From the NCBI GenBank assembly GCA_902489645.1, contig CABUAW010000006.1, forward strand, positions 1 through 64,000: a stretch of DNA of 64,000 bases, read 5' to 3'. How positions within the stretch are numbered: the first letter of the stretch is position 1; each line of letters opens with the position of its first letter. Below, piece by piece: positions 8,501 through 16,430 of the stretch. This DNA is from an uncultured Lachnospiraceae bacterium. Lineage in GTDB: Bacteria; Bacillota; Clostridia; Lachnospirales; Lachnospiraceae. The notes under the pieces were generated by a model. The model was not told where the DNA came from and did not search any database. It saw only the letters and a list, made by a program, of their open reading frames with translations. The position numbers were made by a program, and so were the translations under genes.

Positions 8501-9026
8501 CAACAATGAACTGGTTCAATCATACTTAAATTCCTTTCTTACTATGAATCGATATATACTTCATATCGCTAATAGTAGCTTTATCTCACTATTCAGTTTT
8601 TCCGGTATATCTAATTTATAAAAATAATACCTTAATCATTTAACTTTTTATTTAAACTATATTTGTATCGGAGCGTTTTTTACAATCAATTTCTTTGCTA
8701 CTCATGTAACTTTTTTGTTCTTACAATAATTGGATGATTATGTATAATTGATGAACTTCTTCCAGGCTTTCTCCGAATTATTTATCATATACTGACTTGT
8801 ATCTGGACTTCTAAACTAACTTTATCAATTTTGATTTTTTATTAAGTATTTCAACACCCTGCAAATATTCTATCTGTTATTTACAAACTATCAATTTCTT
8901 AAATATGCTCTTCTCGCAAAGAATATAATCATCTGAATTATTGAGCGGTTATTATTTCATTGGACTCACCTCTTATTTTATATTTTTCTAACTTCTTTCG
9001 ATTTAGAAGTTCTTTTGTTTGTTTAT
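8455..9026 (-). ncRNA. Candidate ~570-nt AT-rich RNA of unknown function
   Basis: No gene-sized reading frame exists between 8341 and 9239, yet the minus strand holds a consensus promoter (9061-9033) and a strong terminator (8500-8454) about 530 nt apart. The RNA would begin near 9026. Structure seen: a 5' hairpin (AACTTC/GAAGTT at 8990-8995 and 9006-9011) and a 3' hairpin (CGATAT/ATATCG at 8550-8555 and 8563-8568, flanked by ACTAT/ATAGT). Two starts with good ribosome-binding sites open tiny frames: ATG-AAA-TAA at 8960-8952 (AGAGGTGAG upstream) and an 8-codon frame at 8523-8500. It resembles no RNA family I recognise (not tmRNA, RNase P, 6S or SRP by eye). A dead gene that kept its expression signals is the main alternative. 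Confidence 0.45.
8500..8523 (-). CDS. Possible 7-residue peptide before the terminator
   Basis: ATG at 8523 with AAGGA spaced 8-9 nt upstream encodes MIEPVHC and stops with a TGA whose last base is the first base of the terminator stem. It may be chance in AT-rich DNA; the spacing and its contact with the terminator are the only reasons to list it. Confidence 0.15.
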   Translation of the reverse strand: MIEPVHC

Positions 9027-9032
9027 GTCTAT

Positions 9033-9061
9033 ATTATACTCATGCCCTCCCGATTTGTCAA
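9033..9061 (-). promoter_or_regulatory. Perfect consensus sigma-A promoter in intergenic DNA
   Basis: On the minus strand TTGACA (9061-9056), exactly 17 nt, then TATAAT (9038-9033): both hexamers are perfect. No protein gene follows on this strand until the TPR gene 710 nt away, which has its own promoter behind a terminator. Confidence 0.85.
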
Positions 9062-9185
9062 TACATTTTTTGAAAATTTTTAAATTTATTTTTTAATTCG
9101 TGGGCCGATATCCATTTTATCTGTTTTTATTGTATATATTTTCTGAATTTTCAGTCTTTTTGTGCTATTCGAATAAAAGCGCTAA

Positions 9186-9223
9186 AATCCGGCGGCAGTG
9201 GATTTTTCCGCCGCCGCCGGATT
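9186..9223 (-). terminator. Terminator of the niaR-jetABC operon
   Basis: A perfect 11-bp GC-rich inverted repeat (arms 9186-9196 and 9213-9223) located 16 nt after the jetC stop. On the minus strand it is followed by TTTT and, after a short gap, another TTTT. It closes the operon right after jetC. Confidence 0.75.
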
Positions 9224-9239
9224 CCGGCACGTATATGAT

Positions 9240-12200
9240 TCAGATAAAATCAAAAACTTCCTGTTCAAATTCCAGCTTTTCATATGCCATCGAAGTCACA
9301 TCCACATTGGAGCTGTAATCCACGATGACCGTCTGCTGCATTTTATCAATCATCTTCTGTCCCAGAATATAATTGACGTCAAACTTGCCCGTAATGGCCG
9401 GCGTCGCGCCGCGTGTCGGCACGATGAGCTGAACGCGGTTTGCCCGGAGCAGTTCAAAAATCGGCTGCCAGATATAAATATCCTTGGCAGCGCCAAAAGG
9501 ATTATCAATAAAAATCACCTTCTGCAAATCCGAACCGTCGCCGCCGCCGGAATATACCATGGAAATATAGTTGATGACGCCAATTAAAAACTGAATGTAA
9601 ATGCCCTGAGACTGTCCCGTACTGCCTACGGCCTCTTCGTATTTGAGATAACGGCTCTGTTCCTTCACCCGTTCCCGTTTATAAAGATTCAGACGTATGG
9701 CGTTCATATCCGTAACAATAACGGAAAACAGACGTTTCCATGAAAGCTGCTGACGAATATAGGCCACCCGTTCCTCCTGGGTATCGTAGGCATCTGTCCG
9801 GGCCACAATAGCATCAATATAATCGGACATCCGCTGTGCATAGGTTTCTTCTTTTACATATGGGATTTTCAGCATGACCATCGGAATCTGACGGCCATCC
9901 AGCATAATGCGGGAATAGGCCGGGAAACGTTCCAGTTCCGCCCGGATACTGGCGCACCGCTGCAAGCACTGTTTTTCGAAATTCTCTTTAATCTGCACCA
10001 TATCCCGGATAGTTTTTTCAATACGTTCTTTCTCAAGCCGCACAATCTGAGCCGTCTCTAAAAGCTGGCGTATCAGCTCTCCGGCCTCCGAAACAGACGC
10101 CGGCATACCGGCCTCCTTGCGAATGGCCTCCGATAATTCGGCGGCAGACAATAAGCGCAGGCTCTCCACCGTTTTTTCCTTATCCCGCTCAAAGCCTTCC
10201 CGTTTTCTCTGAAGCTCCGTGCGCAGACGCTGATATTTCTCACTAATCTCCCGATGCTTTCTGCGGATATCCACATCCATCGCATAGGTTTCCTTTGTCC
10301 GGTTGAAAAGGATATTTTCATTTCGGATGGTTCTTTCCAAATCCCGCTTTATATCATCATAGGTCCGCAAATCCCTGTAGGCGTTTTGGATTCCTTCCTC
10401 CGCCTTCTGACATTTTTCTTTCATGGCCTCCAGCGCCTGACGCTGCTGCTCAGAAAATGCCGCATAATCGCTGTTCGCCAAATCAATTGGATGAAAAGCG
10501 CCATATTTTTCTTCAACGGTGCTTACCCCGTGAGCCACACGGCCAAACAGTTTATTCTTATCTTCCCGATACTGAACCAGAGCCGTTTCCTGTGTCTCTA
10601 TCTCCGACCTTAATTCTGAAAGCGCTTTTTCCAAAGCCTCGATATCCGCAGCTTCCACCGGTATCAGACGATGTTCTTTGGACATGGCCTCCAGCATCGC
10701 CGGGTCAATGCCCCGCTTTTGAATCATGTGAAGAGACGTATCCATCATCTGCTGATAGCTTTCGAGGAGCCGCTTTTTATCTTCCAAATCCGTATGCTCT
10801 TTTTCATAGGCCTCCTTCAGGCCTTTAAAGCGGGCGTCCAAAGCCTCCGGGCTTAAATCATTCTCTCCCGGCTCACCCGGCAGATAATAGGCTTCATAAA
10901 GCTCATGCCACTGGCTTTCCATGCGTCCGGTTTCTTCCCTCAGCGCCTTCTTCTGAGCTTCAAGCTGTTCCACCGTTTCTTTGGCCCAATCCAATTTTTC
11001 CCGGGCCAGTTTTTGCTGATTTTTATTTTTATCAATGGCAGCCTCCAACTGACGCTTCTGTCCCTGAACGGCCGTCAACTGTTCTTCCACGCCGTTCATT
11101 TGCTCGAGAATATCGATATCCTGGTCCAGCCCCTCGTTTTCCAGAGCCGTCTTTTTCAGTTCTTCATCCGTCTCACTCCGGCACGTCTGGCAATTTTTGA
11201 GCATTTCACCGTCTTTTTGAATTTTCTGTCCCAATCCGTCCAGTTCACCCTGAAGCTCGTTCCATCGTTCTATATGTTTCGGATAATACTGCTGGAAATT
11301 CAGTTCAAACCCGGCCATATACCTCCGGTCAGCCGTCATTGTCTGTTCCCGGTCAGACAGCCGGGTCAGGGCCGTCCGCATATCCTTCAGCGTTTTTTCC
11401 AGCCGCTCGCAGGCTTCCCGGCGAGACGTTTCATTCATGTACCATTCCGGATTTTTGGACAAAAAGAGAATCTCCGCCCCGTCAACAACTTCATCCTGGC
11501 GCATCACCTGCGCCAGTGAAATCACAGGGACAAGTCCATCGCCCAAATCCATTCCGAACAGCACCCTGTCCTCTTTTATTTTAGACAGGCCGCTCTCAAG
11601 AATAATCGCTCCCGGCAAAAACGGAATCCGCTCCAGAAGTATTTTTCTGTCATAATCGCTGATATCCTTCAAATAATCGCCGCCGAAAACACATTTCAGG
11701 CCATGACAGCGCCGTATATAGGCCATCACCGTCTCCGCCGCCGGACTCAGCACCGCCGGGCTTCCCTGACGCAGATTATCCAGTTGTTTTTCAAGCCTCC
11801 TTATCTCTCTGCCCTTTAGCTCACCGTCCAGAATCACCTTACGAAGCTGCGCGTCGATAAGCTCCGAAAGAGATTCGCCGTCGCCGGCCCGGTAAATTTG
11901 GATAAGCTTATCCCGCTTTTCTTTCTCCGATGCGTAGCTGTCCAAAAATTCCTTTAATTTGATTTTTTCCTCTTCAAGCCGCTGCCGCTCCCGGCCGCTT
12001 TCCCCGACTTCCAGCGTCAGCCGCTGAATGTCCGCATCCAGCATTGCCCTTTTTTCCGTAAGCTCCCGGTATTTCAGTTCTCCGGCTCCCCTCCGCTGCT
12101 TTTTTTCGCGGAGTGTCCGGCCGATATTTTCCAGAAAAAGTACAGGGACCTTGCGGCACAGGCGATTCAGTTCGTCCGAATTTTTCTTTTCCTGAGCCGC

Positions 12201-13628
12201 GGCTTCCTTCAACCGGCTTTCAAGGACAGCGCCATCGCTGAAAAGCTGACGCTCCTTTTCCTGAGCCTCCGAAAATAAATCCGCCGTTTCCCCCAGGGCC
12301 TTCTCGGCCGACCAGATTTTTTTATTCGAAAGCTGGCGTTGTTCCTGAACCATCGAAAAGCGAATCCGTGCCAGCCTTTGAAGCTCTTCCAAAAGCCCCT
12401 CCGTATCCTCCTTATCCTGGGACAGATAGATTTTCAGCGCTTCCCACTGACCCCGGACATCCAGATATCCGGCATAATCATTGACGCTCTCCGCCAAAGC
12501 CAGTTCCTGACATTTTTTCTCCAGCGTCTGTTTCATCTGCTCCAGCTTCCCGGCATACGTGTCCGTATCTTCTTCCAGACGCTGCAAATGTTCCTGGCTC
12601 TCCTGAATTTTTACCGTATCCAGTTTTCTGGAAATCTCCTGGATATGCTTTTGTGCATATTCCTTTTCCTTCTGAAAAACGGCCAATTCCTTTTCTTTAT
12701 TCCGGTGAATCCCCGTCACGGTATGATACGCCCGTACCATATCCGTTTCCACGGCTTCTTTTTCTTCATAGACTTTCTTTAAAAGCGCCGCCCTTCCCGA
12801 AAAACTTTCCAGTATTTCGGCCTGACGGTCATAGTAATTTATCTCTTCCTTCCGGGCGGCCAGTTCGGCCAGCTTATCCTTAATCTGCACCAGCGTATCC
12901 GCCATATCCGCATTTGAGCTGTCATTTTGCTGGAAGGCTTTTTGAATGATTTCCTCAATCAGAAGGTCCTCAACAATTTTCCGGGTGGTCCGGTAACGAT
13001 TTTCAAAATAGGCCCGCACGTGCCCCTCGGTCTTATTGATGCCCCGAAGAATTTCCCAATGACTTTCATACAGGCCATACCGGCTGATAAACCGCTGATA
13101 TTCGCCTTTTCTTTCAAAAATATGCACGTCCAGCCCCATATCCCGGCGCCCCAAATCCTTCAGATAGGTTTTAAGCCCCGTGTAGGTTACCCGTTCTTTT
13201 CCGTCGCTCAACGGAAGATTGACCAAATCGTTGTCATTATACCCCCGGTAAAATATGACATAGTTAAAATACTCAATGGCGGCGGCCTCCCGAAGCTCCT
13301 CCCGGGCTTTCCGGGCGCAGAAGCCTGTCAGCATGTATTTATAGCCATCTTTAATAAACCGGTCGTCCAGCTTCCATTCAATCAGGGAATGAATCGTTTT
13401 ACTTCCCTGTTCCGTACGGAAGAGCTTTTCAATGGGCTGTTTATCGTCCAGCGTACAGTTGGGTATGAGATTCTGAAAAAGCAAAAGCATCAGCACGCTT
13501 TTACCTCCGCCGTTGGCCAAATCATACAGCGCATTTTTGCCGTCAAAGCGAAGAATAAAATCATCATAAAACTGGGTCCCGAAATTATATTTCACATTAT
13601 TGACGCGAATCCGATGAATATGCGGCAT
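9240..13628 (-). CDS. JetC/MksB-like SMC-family ATPase (Wadjet-type condensin)
   Basis: A 1462-residue SMC-like protein. The N-terminal head has a Walker A (NGGGKS, residues 39-44). Residues ~230-1250 are mostly charged heptad-rich coiled coil, interrupted near 600-780 by a mixed, hinge-like globular region. The C-terminal head has a Gly/Ser-rich signature area (~1345-1365) and a Walker B (VIFIDNPFG, ~1371-1379) in which Asn stands where Glu is usual. In Wadjet/MksBEF systems this subunit extrudes DNA loops with a kleisin and a KITE-like partner; with JetD the complex cleaves plasmids. GAGGGG precedes the ATG and the gene overlaps jetB by 32 nt. No jetD follows. MksB in a nuclease-free condensin is the alternative reading. 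Confidence 0.8.
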   Translation of the reverse strand: MPHIHRIRVNNVKYNFGTQFYDDFILRFDGKNALYDLANGGGKSVLMLLLFQNLIPNCTLDDKQPIEKLFRTEQGSKTIHSLIEWKLDDRFIKDGYKYMLTGFCARKAREELREAAAIEYFNYVIFYRGYNDNDLVNLPLSDGKERVTYTGLKTYLKDLGRRDMGLDVHIFERKGEYQRFISRYGLYESHWEILRGINKTEGHVRAYFENRYRTTRKIVEDLLIEEIIQKAFQQNDSSNADMADTLVQIKDKLAELAARKEEINYYDRQAEILESFSGRAALLKKVYEEKEAVETDMVRAYHTVTGIHRNKEKELAVFQKEKEYAQKHIQEISRKLDTVKIQESQEHLQRLEEDTDTYAGKLEQMKQTLEKKCQELALAESVNDYAGYLDVRGQWEALKIYLSQDKEDTEGLLEELQRLARIRFSMVQEQRQLSNKKIWSAEKALGETADLFSEAQEKERQLFSDGAVLESRLKEAAAQEKKNSDELNRLCRKVPVLFLENIGRTLREKKQRRGAGELKYRELTEKRAMLDADIQRLTLEVGESGRERQRLEEEKIKLKEFLDSYASEKEKRDKLIQIYRAGDGESLSELIDAQLRKVILDGELKGREIRRLEKQLDNLRQGSPAVLSPAAETVMAYIRRCHGLKCVFGGDYLKDISDYDRKILLERIPFLPGAIILESGLSKIKEDRVLFGMDLGDGLVPVISLAQVMRQDEVVDGAEILFLSKNPEWYMNETSRREACERLEKTLKDMRTALTRLSDREQTMTADRRYMAGFELNFQQYYPKHIERWNELQGELDGLGQKIQKDGEMLKNCQTCRSETDEELKKTALENEGLDQDIDILEQMNGVEEQLTAVQGQKRQLEAAIDKNKNQQKLAREKLDWAKETVEQLEAQKKALREETGRMESQWHELYEAYYLPGEPGENDLSPEALDARFKGLKEAYEKEHTDLEDKKRLLESYQQMMDTSLHMIQKRGIDPAMLEAMSKEHRLIPVEAADIEALEKALSELRSEIETQETALVQYREDKNKLFGRVAHGVSTVEEKYGAFHPIDLANSDYAAFSEQQRQALEAMKEKCQKAEEGIQNAYRDLRTYDDIKRDLERTIRNENILFNRTKETYAMDVDIRRKHREISEKYQRLRTELQRKREGFERDKEKTVESLRLLSAAELSEAIRKEAGMPASVSEAGELIRQLLETAQIVRLEKERIEKTIRDMVQIKENFEKQCLQRCASIRAELERFPAYSRIMLDGRQIPMVMLKIPYVKEETYAQRMSDYIDAIVARTDAYDTQEERVAYIRQQLSWKRLFSVIVTDMNAIRLNLYKRERVKEQSRYLKYEEAVGSTGQSQGIYIQFLIGVINYISMVYSGGGDGSDLQKVIFIDNPFGAAKDIYIWQPIFELLRANRVQLIVPTRGATPAITGKFDVNYILGQKMIDKMQQTVIVDYSSNVDVTSMAYEKLEFEQEVFDFI

Positions 13629-14334
13629 CTCTTTCCCCTCCTGTCACGATGTTGTATAAACGTCCCCGGTTTTCCTCGTAATAATTTTCCGCCAAAGCCC
13701 GGAAACGGGGCTTAATATAATACTTTCCCTGGGACTCGAAAAATAAATCCTGTGAAATCAGGAAGTTAAAGACCAGCTTTACAAAACCGGTTTTTGAACC
13801 GCGGGCGGCTTTCAGGGATGCCATATCCTCATTTGAAGGAATCAGCGGCATATCCTCCCAGAGGGCGGCCAGCGTCTCAAAGCTGTTTTCCTCCACCGCA
13901 TTTAACGCCTTGCTGTGCAAGGCCTTCATGGCCCGCCGCATGGAACTGTCCGTCTGGGCAATAACCTCCTCACTGCGCACATAATCCGCATAGGAAAAGC
14001 TTCCCGAATCCTGATAAAATAAAAGAATCACATTGTATATTATAAAATACGCAAGATACAGCTCACGATTCAAACGAAGGCCGATGGCCCGCTTCAACTC
14101 ATCATTGGTAAAGCCGAAAATACGGTTGCCCTCTCCGGCCGTCACATATAAACGGTTGCCAAATTCATAGAGGCTCAGATTGGATTTTTTCAAAATAGAC
14201 ATGAGAATATCATAGACTTCGCTGTTGTTCCGATAGTCCTCATAAAGCTCCACATGCTGTGCGCTGCCAACCTCTTCCCCCACGATAAGCAGCGTAAATA
14301 TTTCCATCGCCTTGTCCAGATTCCGGTGGTCCAT
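13597..14334 (-). CDS. JetB/MksE-like (DUF6063-type) condensin accessory subunit
   Basis: A 245-residue, mostly helical protein with winged-helix-like character near the C-terminus (segment GFVKLVFNFLISQDLFFES). By position between a kleisin-like and an SMC-like gene, and by size, it corresponds to JetB of Wadjet systems (DUF6063 from memory), the KITE-type partner equivalent to MukE/MksE. The ATG at 14334 overlaps the jetA stop (TGATG) with AAGGA just upstream; a GTG one codon earlier is the alternative start. Its 3' end overlaps jetC by 32 nt. Such tight packing suggests stoichiometric expression of a complex. No motif on its own proves the family. Confidence 0.7.
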   Translation of the reverse strand: MDHRNLDKAMEIFTLLIVGEEVGSAQHVELYEDYRNNSEVYDILMSILKKSNLSLYEFGNRLYVTAGEGNRIFGFTNDELKRAIGLRLNRELYLAYFIIYNVILLFYQDSGSFSYADYVRSEEVIAQTDSSMRRAMKALHSKALNAVEENSFETLAALWEDMPLIPSNEDMASLKAARGSKTGFVKLVFNFLISQDLFFESQGKYYIKPRFRALAENYYEENRGRLYNIVTGGERDAAYSSDSRQ

Positions 14335-15857
14335 CACATTCCCTTCCTTTCAAATCGTATATTCGTAAAATAGCCGCTCTCACCAATAGAAATCCTTTCT
14401 TCCGGTAAAAATTCCAATGTGAATTTTAAATCTTCATAGGCTTTGTCCCTGTCCCGCAAAACCATTTCGGCCATCACCTCTTCCAGAAAGGTATCCGGGT
14501 TTTCCCGGATTTCCGCCAGATTATAGCTTTCCTTCTGGCTCAGATGGGCTAAAAAGGCATAGTAATCGCCGTTGTGCGAAATGGTGTCCGTAAATTTCAT
14601 CACATAAAGGTAATGAAGTTCCGACAAAGTCAGGCGCTTTCGCTGAATCAACGCATCAAAAAGAACCTTTAAAAGCATTGTATGATTATGGCGGATGCGC
14701 GCTTCTTCCAGCTCGTCTTCAAAGACATAGGTTTCTTCCTCCCCGTCCGGCAGAGCCTCTCCCGCCTCCGCGCCCTCCGGCTGACAGGACAGTAAATCCT
14801 CCAGCCGTCCAAGCTGAAACGTTTTTCGGATTTTCAGGCCGAATAACGGCGCCGTCATCGGTTCCAGCAGACGGATATCGTCCCGCTCCATGGCATTTTT
14901 AAGCAAATCCGAAAAATCCATCGTCCGCCGGAAACGGCTTCGCTTTGCTTTCAGCATCATTTCATCCGCCTGAACCTGGAGGTCGGTACATGCGGCCAGC
15001 AAAGCCTCATGCCGCTCCATAGCCCTTTTAAGCTCCTGATTGAGATAATAAATTTCCTCCATAGCCTGCGGCTGATAATTTTCTTCTCTGGCCCTCAGAA
15101 GCGCTTTTTTCACCAATTCCAGGTTTGCATCAAAGAGCTTCTGCTCTTCCTCAAACCATTTCAGGCCGCTTTGCGAAAAATCCTCCAGCGCTTTCATCCC
15201 TTCAAAAATATTGTGACTCAGCAGCGTGACAATCTCGCTCTGACGCAGCATCAGCCGGGTCACCTCACTGTTAATACGCCGGATGACATCCGCGCCGCCG
15301 CGGAAATTCCGGGAACGAATCATTTTTTCCAGAAGAAGCTGCTGAATACTAATCGGGCTCTCCTCCTTCGCTTCCTTTGTTTCCAGATAAAATTCAATTC
15401 CGTCCGAAGAAATGCTGTAGCCGATATCTCCCTCCTGATAGCTGCTCTCAATAAGCCGGCTTCTTCCCCGCTTCATACACCGCTCTTTCGGGTCATAATA
15501 CTCAAAATAAAAAGGACGGCCCTCATTCGTCAGCTTATCAAATATATATTGGCAAAGCGCCGACAGGGTTTCTTCCGCTTCCTCAATTTCAAAATCCCGG
15601 ATAAGTAATTCCCTGAGAAAATTTTCATAATCACCATAGGTCACCTTCCGGTCATTAAAGCTGTTTTCTTCAATAAAAAAACGGAGGACGGCCATGGTGA
15701 CATATCCCATATCAATCCTTTCATACCGTCCTTCCCTGAACTGATTCAGCGAATAATCGCACAGCCTGAAAAACGGATAAAACTTTTTCAGGTTTAGCAT
15801 CCGTTCCTCATGTTCATTGATGATATCATGGATTAAAATATGAGATTCCGTCCCCAT
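14334..15857 (-). CDS. JetA/MksF-like (DUF5716-type) kleisin subunit
   Basis: A 507-residue acidic helical protein. It has an N-terminal winged-helix-like region (to ~110), a long helical middle (residues ~170-310, many Arg/Glu/Leu heptads) and a C-terminal region around 400-507. This arrangement and the gene order jetA-jetB-jetC match the Wadjet kleisin JetA (DUF5716 from memory; equivalent to MukF/MksF). The kleisin is expected to bridge the two SMC heads and bind the JetB dimer. The ATG has a strong GGAGGAG site 3-6 nt upstream. It starts 15 nt after the small membrane protein gene, so it is probably transcribed from upstream, as no promoter is visible in the gap. Confidence 0.7.
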   Translation of the reverse strand: MGTESHILIHDIINEHEERMLNLKKFYPFFRLCDYSLNQFREGRYERIDMGYVTMAVLRFFIEENSFNDRKVTYGDYENFLRELLIRDFEIEEAEETLSALCQYIFDKLTNEGRPFYFEYYDPKERCMKRGRSRLIESSYQEGDIGYSISSDGIEFYLETKEAKEESPISIQQLLLEKMIRSRNFRGGADVIRRINSEVTRLMLRQSEIVTLLSHNIFEGMKALEDFSQSGLKWFEEEQKLFDANLELVKKALLRAREENYQPQAMEEIYYLNQELKRAMERHEALLAACTDLQVQADEMMLKAKRSRFRRTMDFSDLLKNAMERDDIRLLEPMTAPLFGLKIRKTFQLGRLEDLLSCQPEGAEAGEALPDGEEETYVFEDELEEARIRHNHTMLLKVLFDALIQRKRLTLSELHYLYVMKFTDTISHNGDYYAFLAHLSQKESYNLAEIRENPDTFLEEVMAEMVLRDRDKAYEDLKFTLEFLPEERISIGESGYFTNIRFERKGM

Positions 15858-15872
15858 GGTCTCCTCCTCTAA

Positions 15873-16409
15873 CTAACAAATATATTTCTGAATAATCCCA
15901 ATCAGCTCCGCCTCCTGAGACGCATCGTACTGAATCACAAATGAATTTCCCCGGAACTGTTTGGGTTTAAACAAATAGGCTTTCATTCCGCCCTTCGGCA
16001 GCCTGTCCACCGACCGGATGTCCGTCCACGGAACATAACCGTAGTCATGCACCAAAATGCCGTTTGTAAAAATCCTGGTTGGGCTGACGGTCCGTATCGC
16101 CAGGAAAATTAACAATCCGGAAATAAGAATCACCGCGCCCGCCAGCACGGAATAGTAGCTCTCCGGCATATTCGGATTCGGCGTATTTCTTTCCATGAAA
16201 AGCCGGACGACGACAACAACGCCAACGACCAGAATAAAGCCCAGCGTCAGCCATTCTTTTGCGGGCTGCTTCACCGAAATCAGTTTCTCACCGTAGGATT
16301 CCTCCACATGAACGGCCTTCCATATCTGTGTTAAAAAGAAAATCAAAAAACCAATGGCCGCCAGAATGAACGCACCTCCATGAGCGAATTGGTTAATGAT
16401 GTCATTCAT
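15873..16409 (-). CDS. Membrane protein with C-terminal PH-like domain
   Basis: A 178-residue protein with three predicted membrane segments (about residues 12-30, 54-70 and 85-105) followed by a ~70-residue soluble domain of alternating strands (TRIFTNGILVHDYGYVPW...). That domain resembles the bacterial PH-like or DUF5673-type tails found on small membrane proteins. The function is unknown. The ATG has AAGGAAGGAG upstream. It sits between the EIIC-like transporter (21 nt) and jetA (15 nt), within the same minus-strand run. A link to the condensin, for example membrane tethering, would be guesswork. Confidence 0.6.
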   Translation of the reverse strand: MNDIINQFAHGGAFILAAIGFLIFFLTQIWKAVHVEESYGEKLISVKQPAKEWLTLGFILVVGVVVVVRLFMERNTPNPNMPESYYSVLAGAVILISGLLIFLAIRTVSPTRIFTNGILVHDYGYVPWTDIRSVDRLPKGGMKAYLFKPKQFRGNSFVIQYDASQEAELIGIIQKYIC

Positions 16410-16430
16410 TTGTATTTCTCCTTCCTTTTT

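Noticed and set aside
8500..8960. One minus-strand frame after the ATG at 8960 reads like a protein with about eleven stops, suggesting a jetD pseudogene
   Set aside because: In DNA this AT-rich, that many stops over ~150 codons is about what chance gives, and no JetD/Toprim-like segment is recognisable.
10254..12883. Plus-strand frames opposite the jetC coiled coil, one over 200 codons
   Set aside because: Shadow frames in a Glu/Lys/Gln-rich coding region; no start signals, no promoter.
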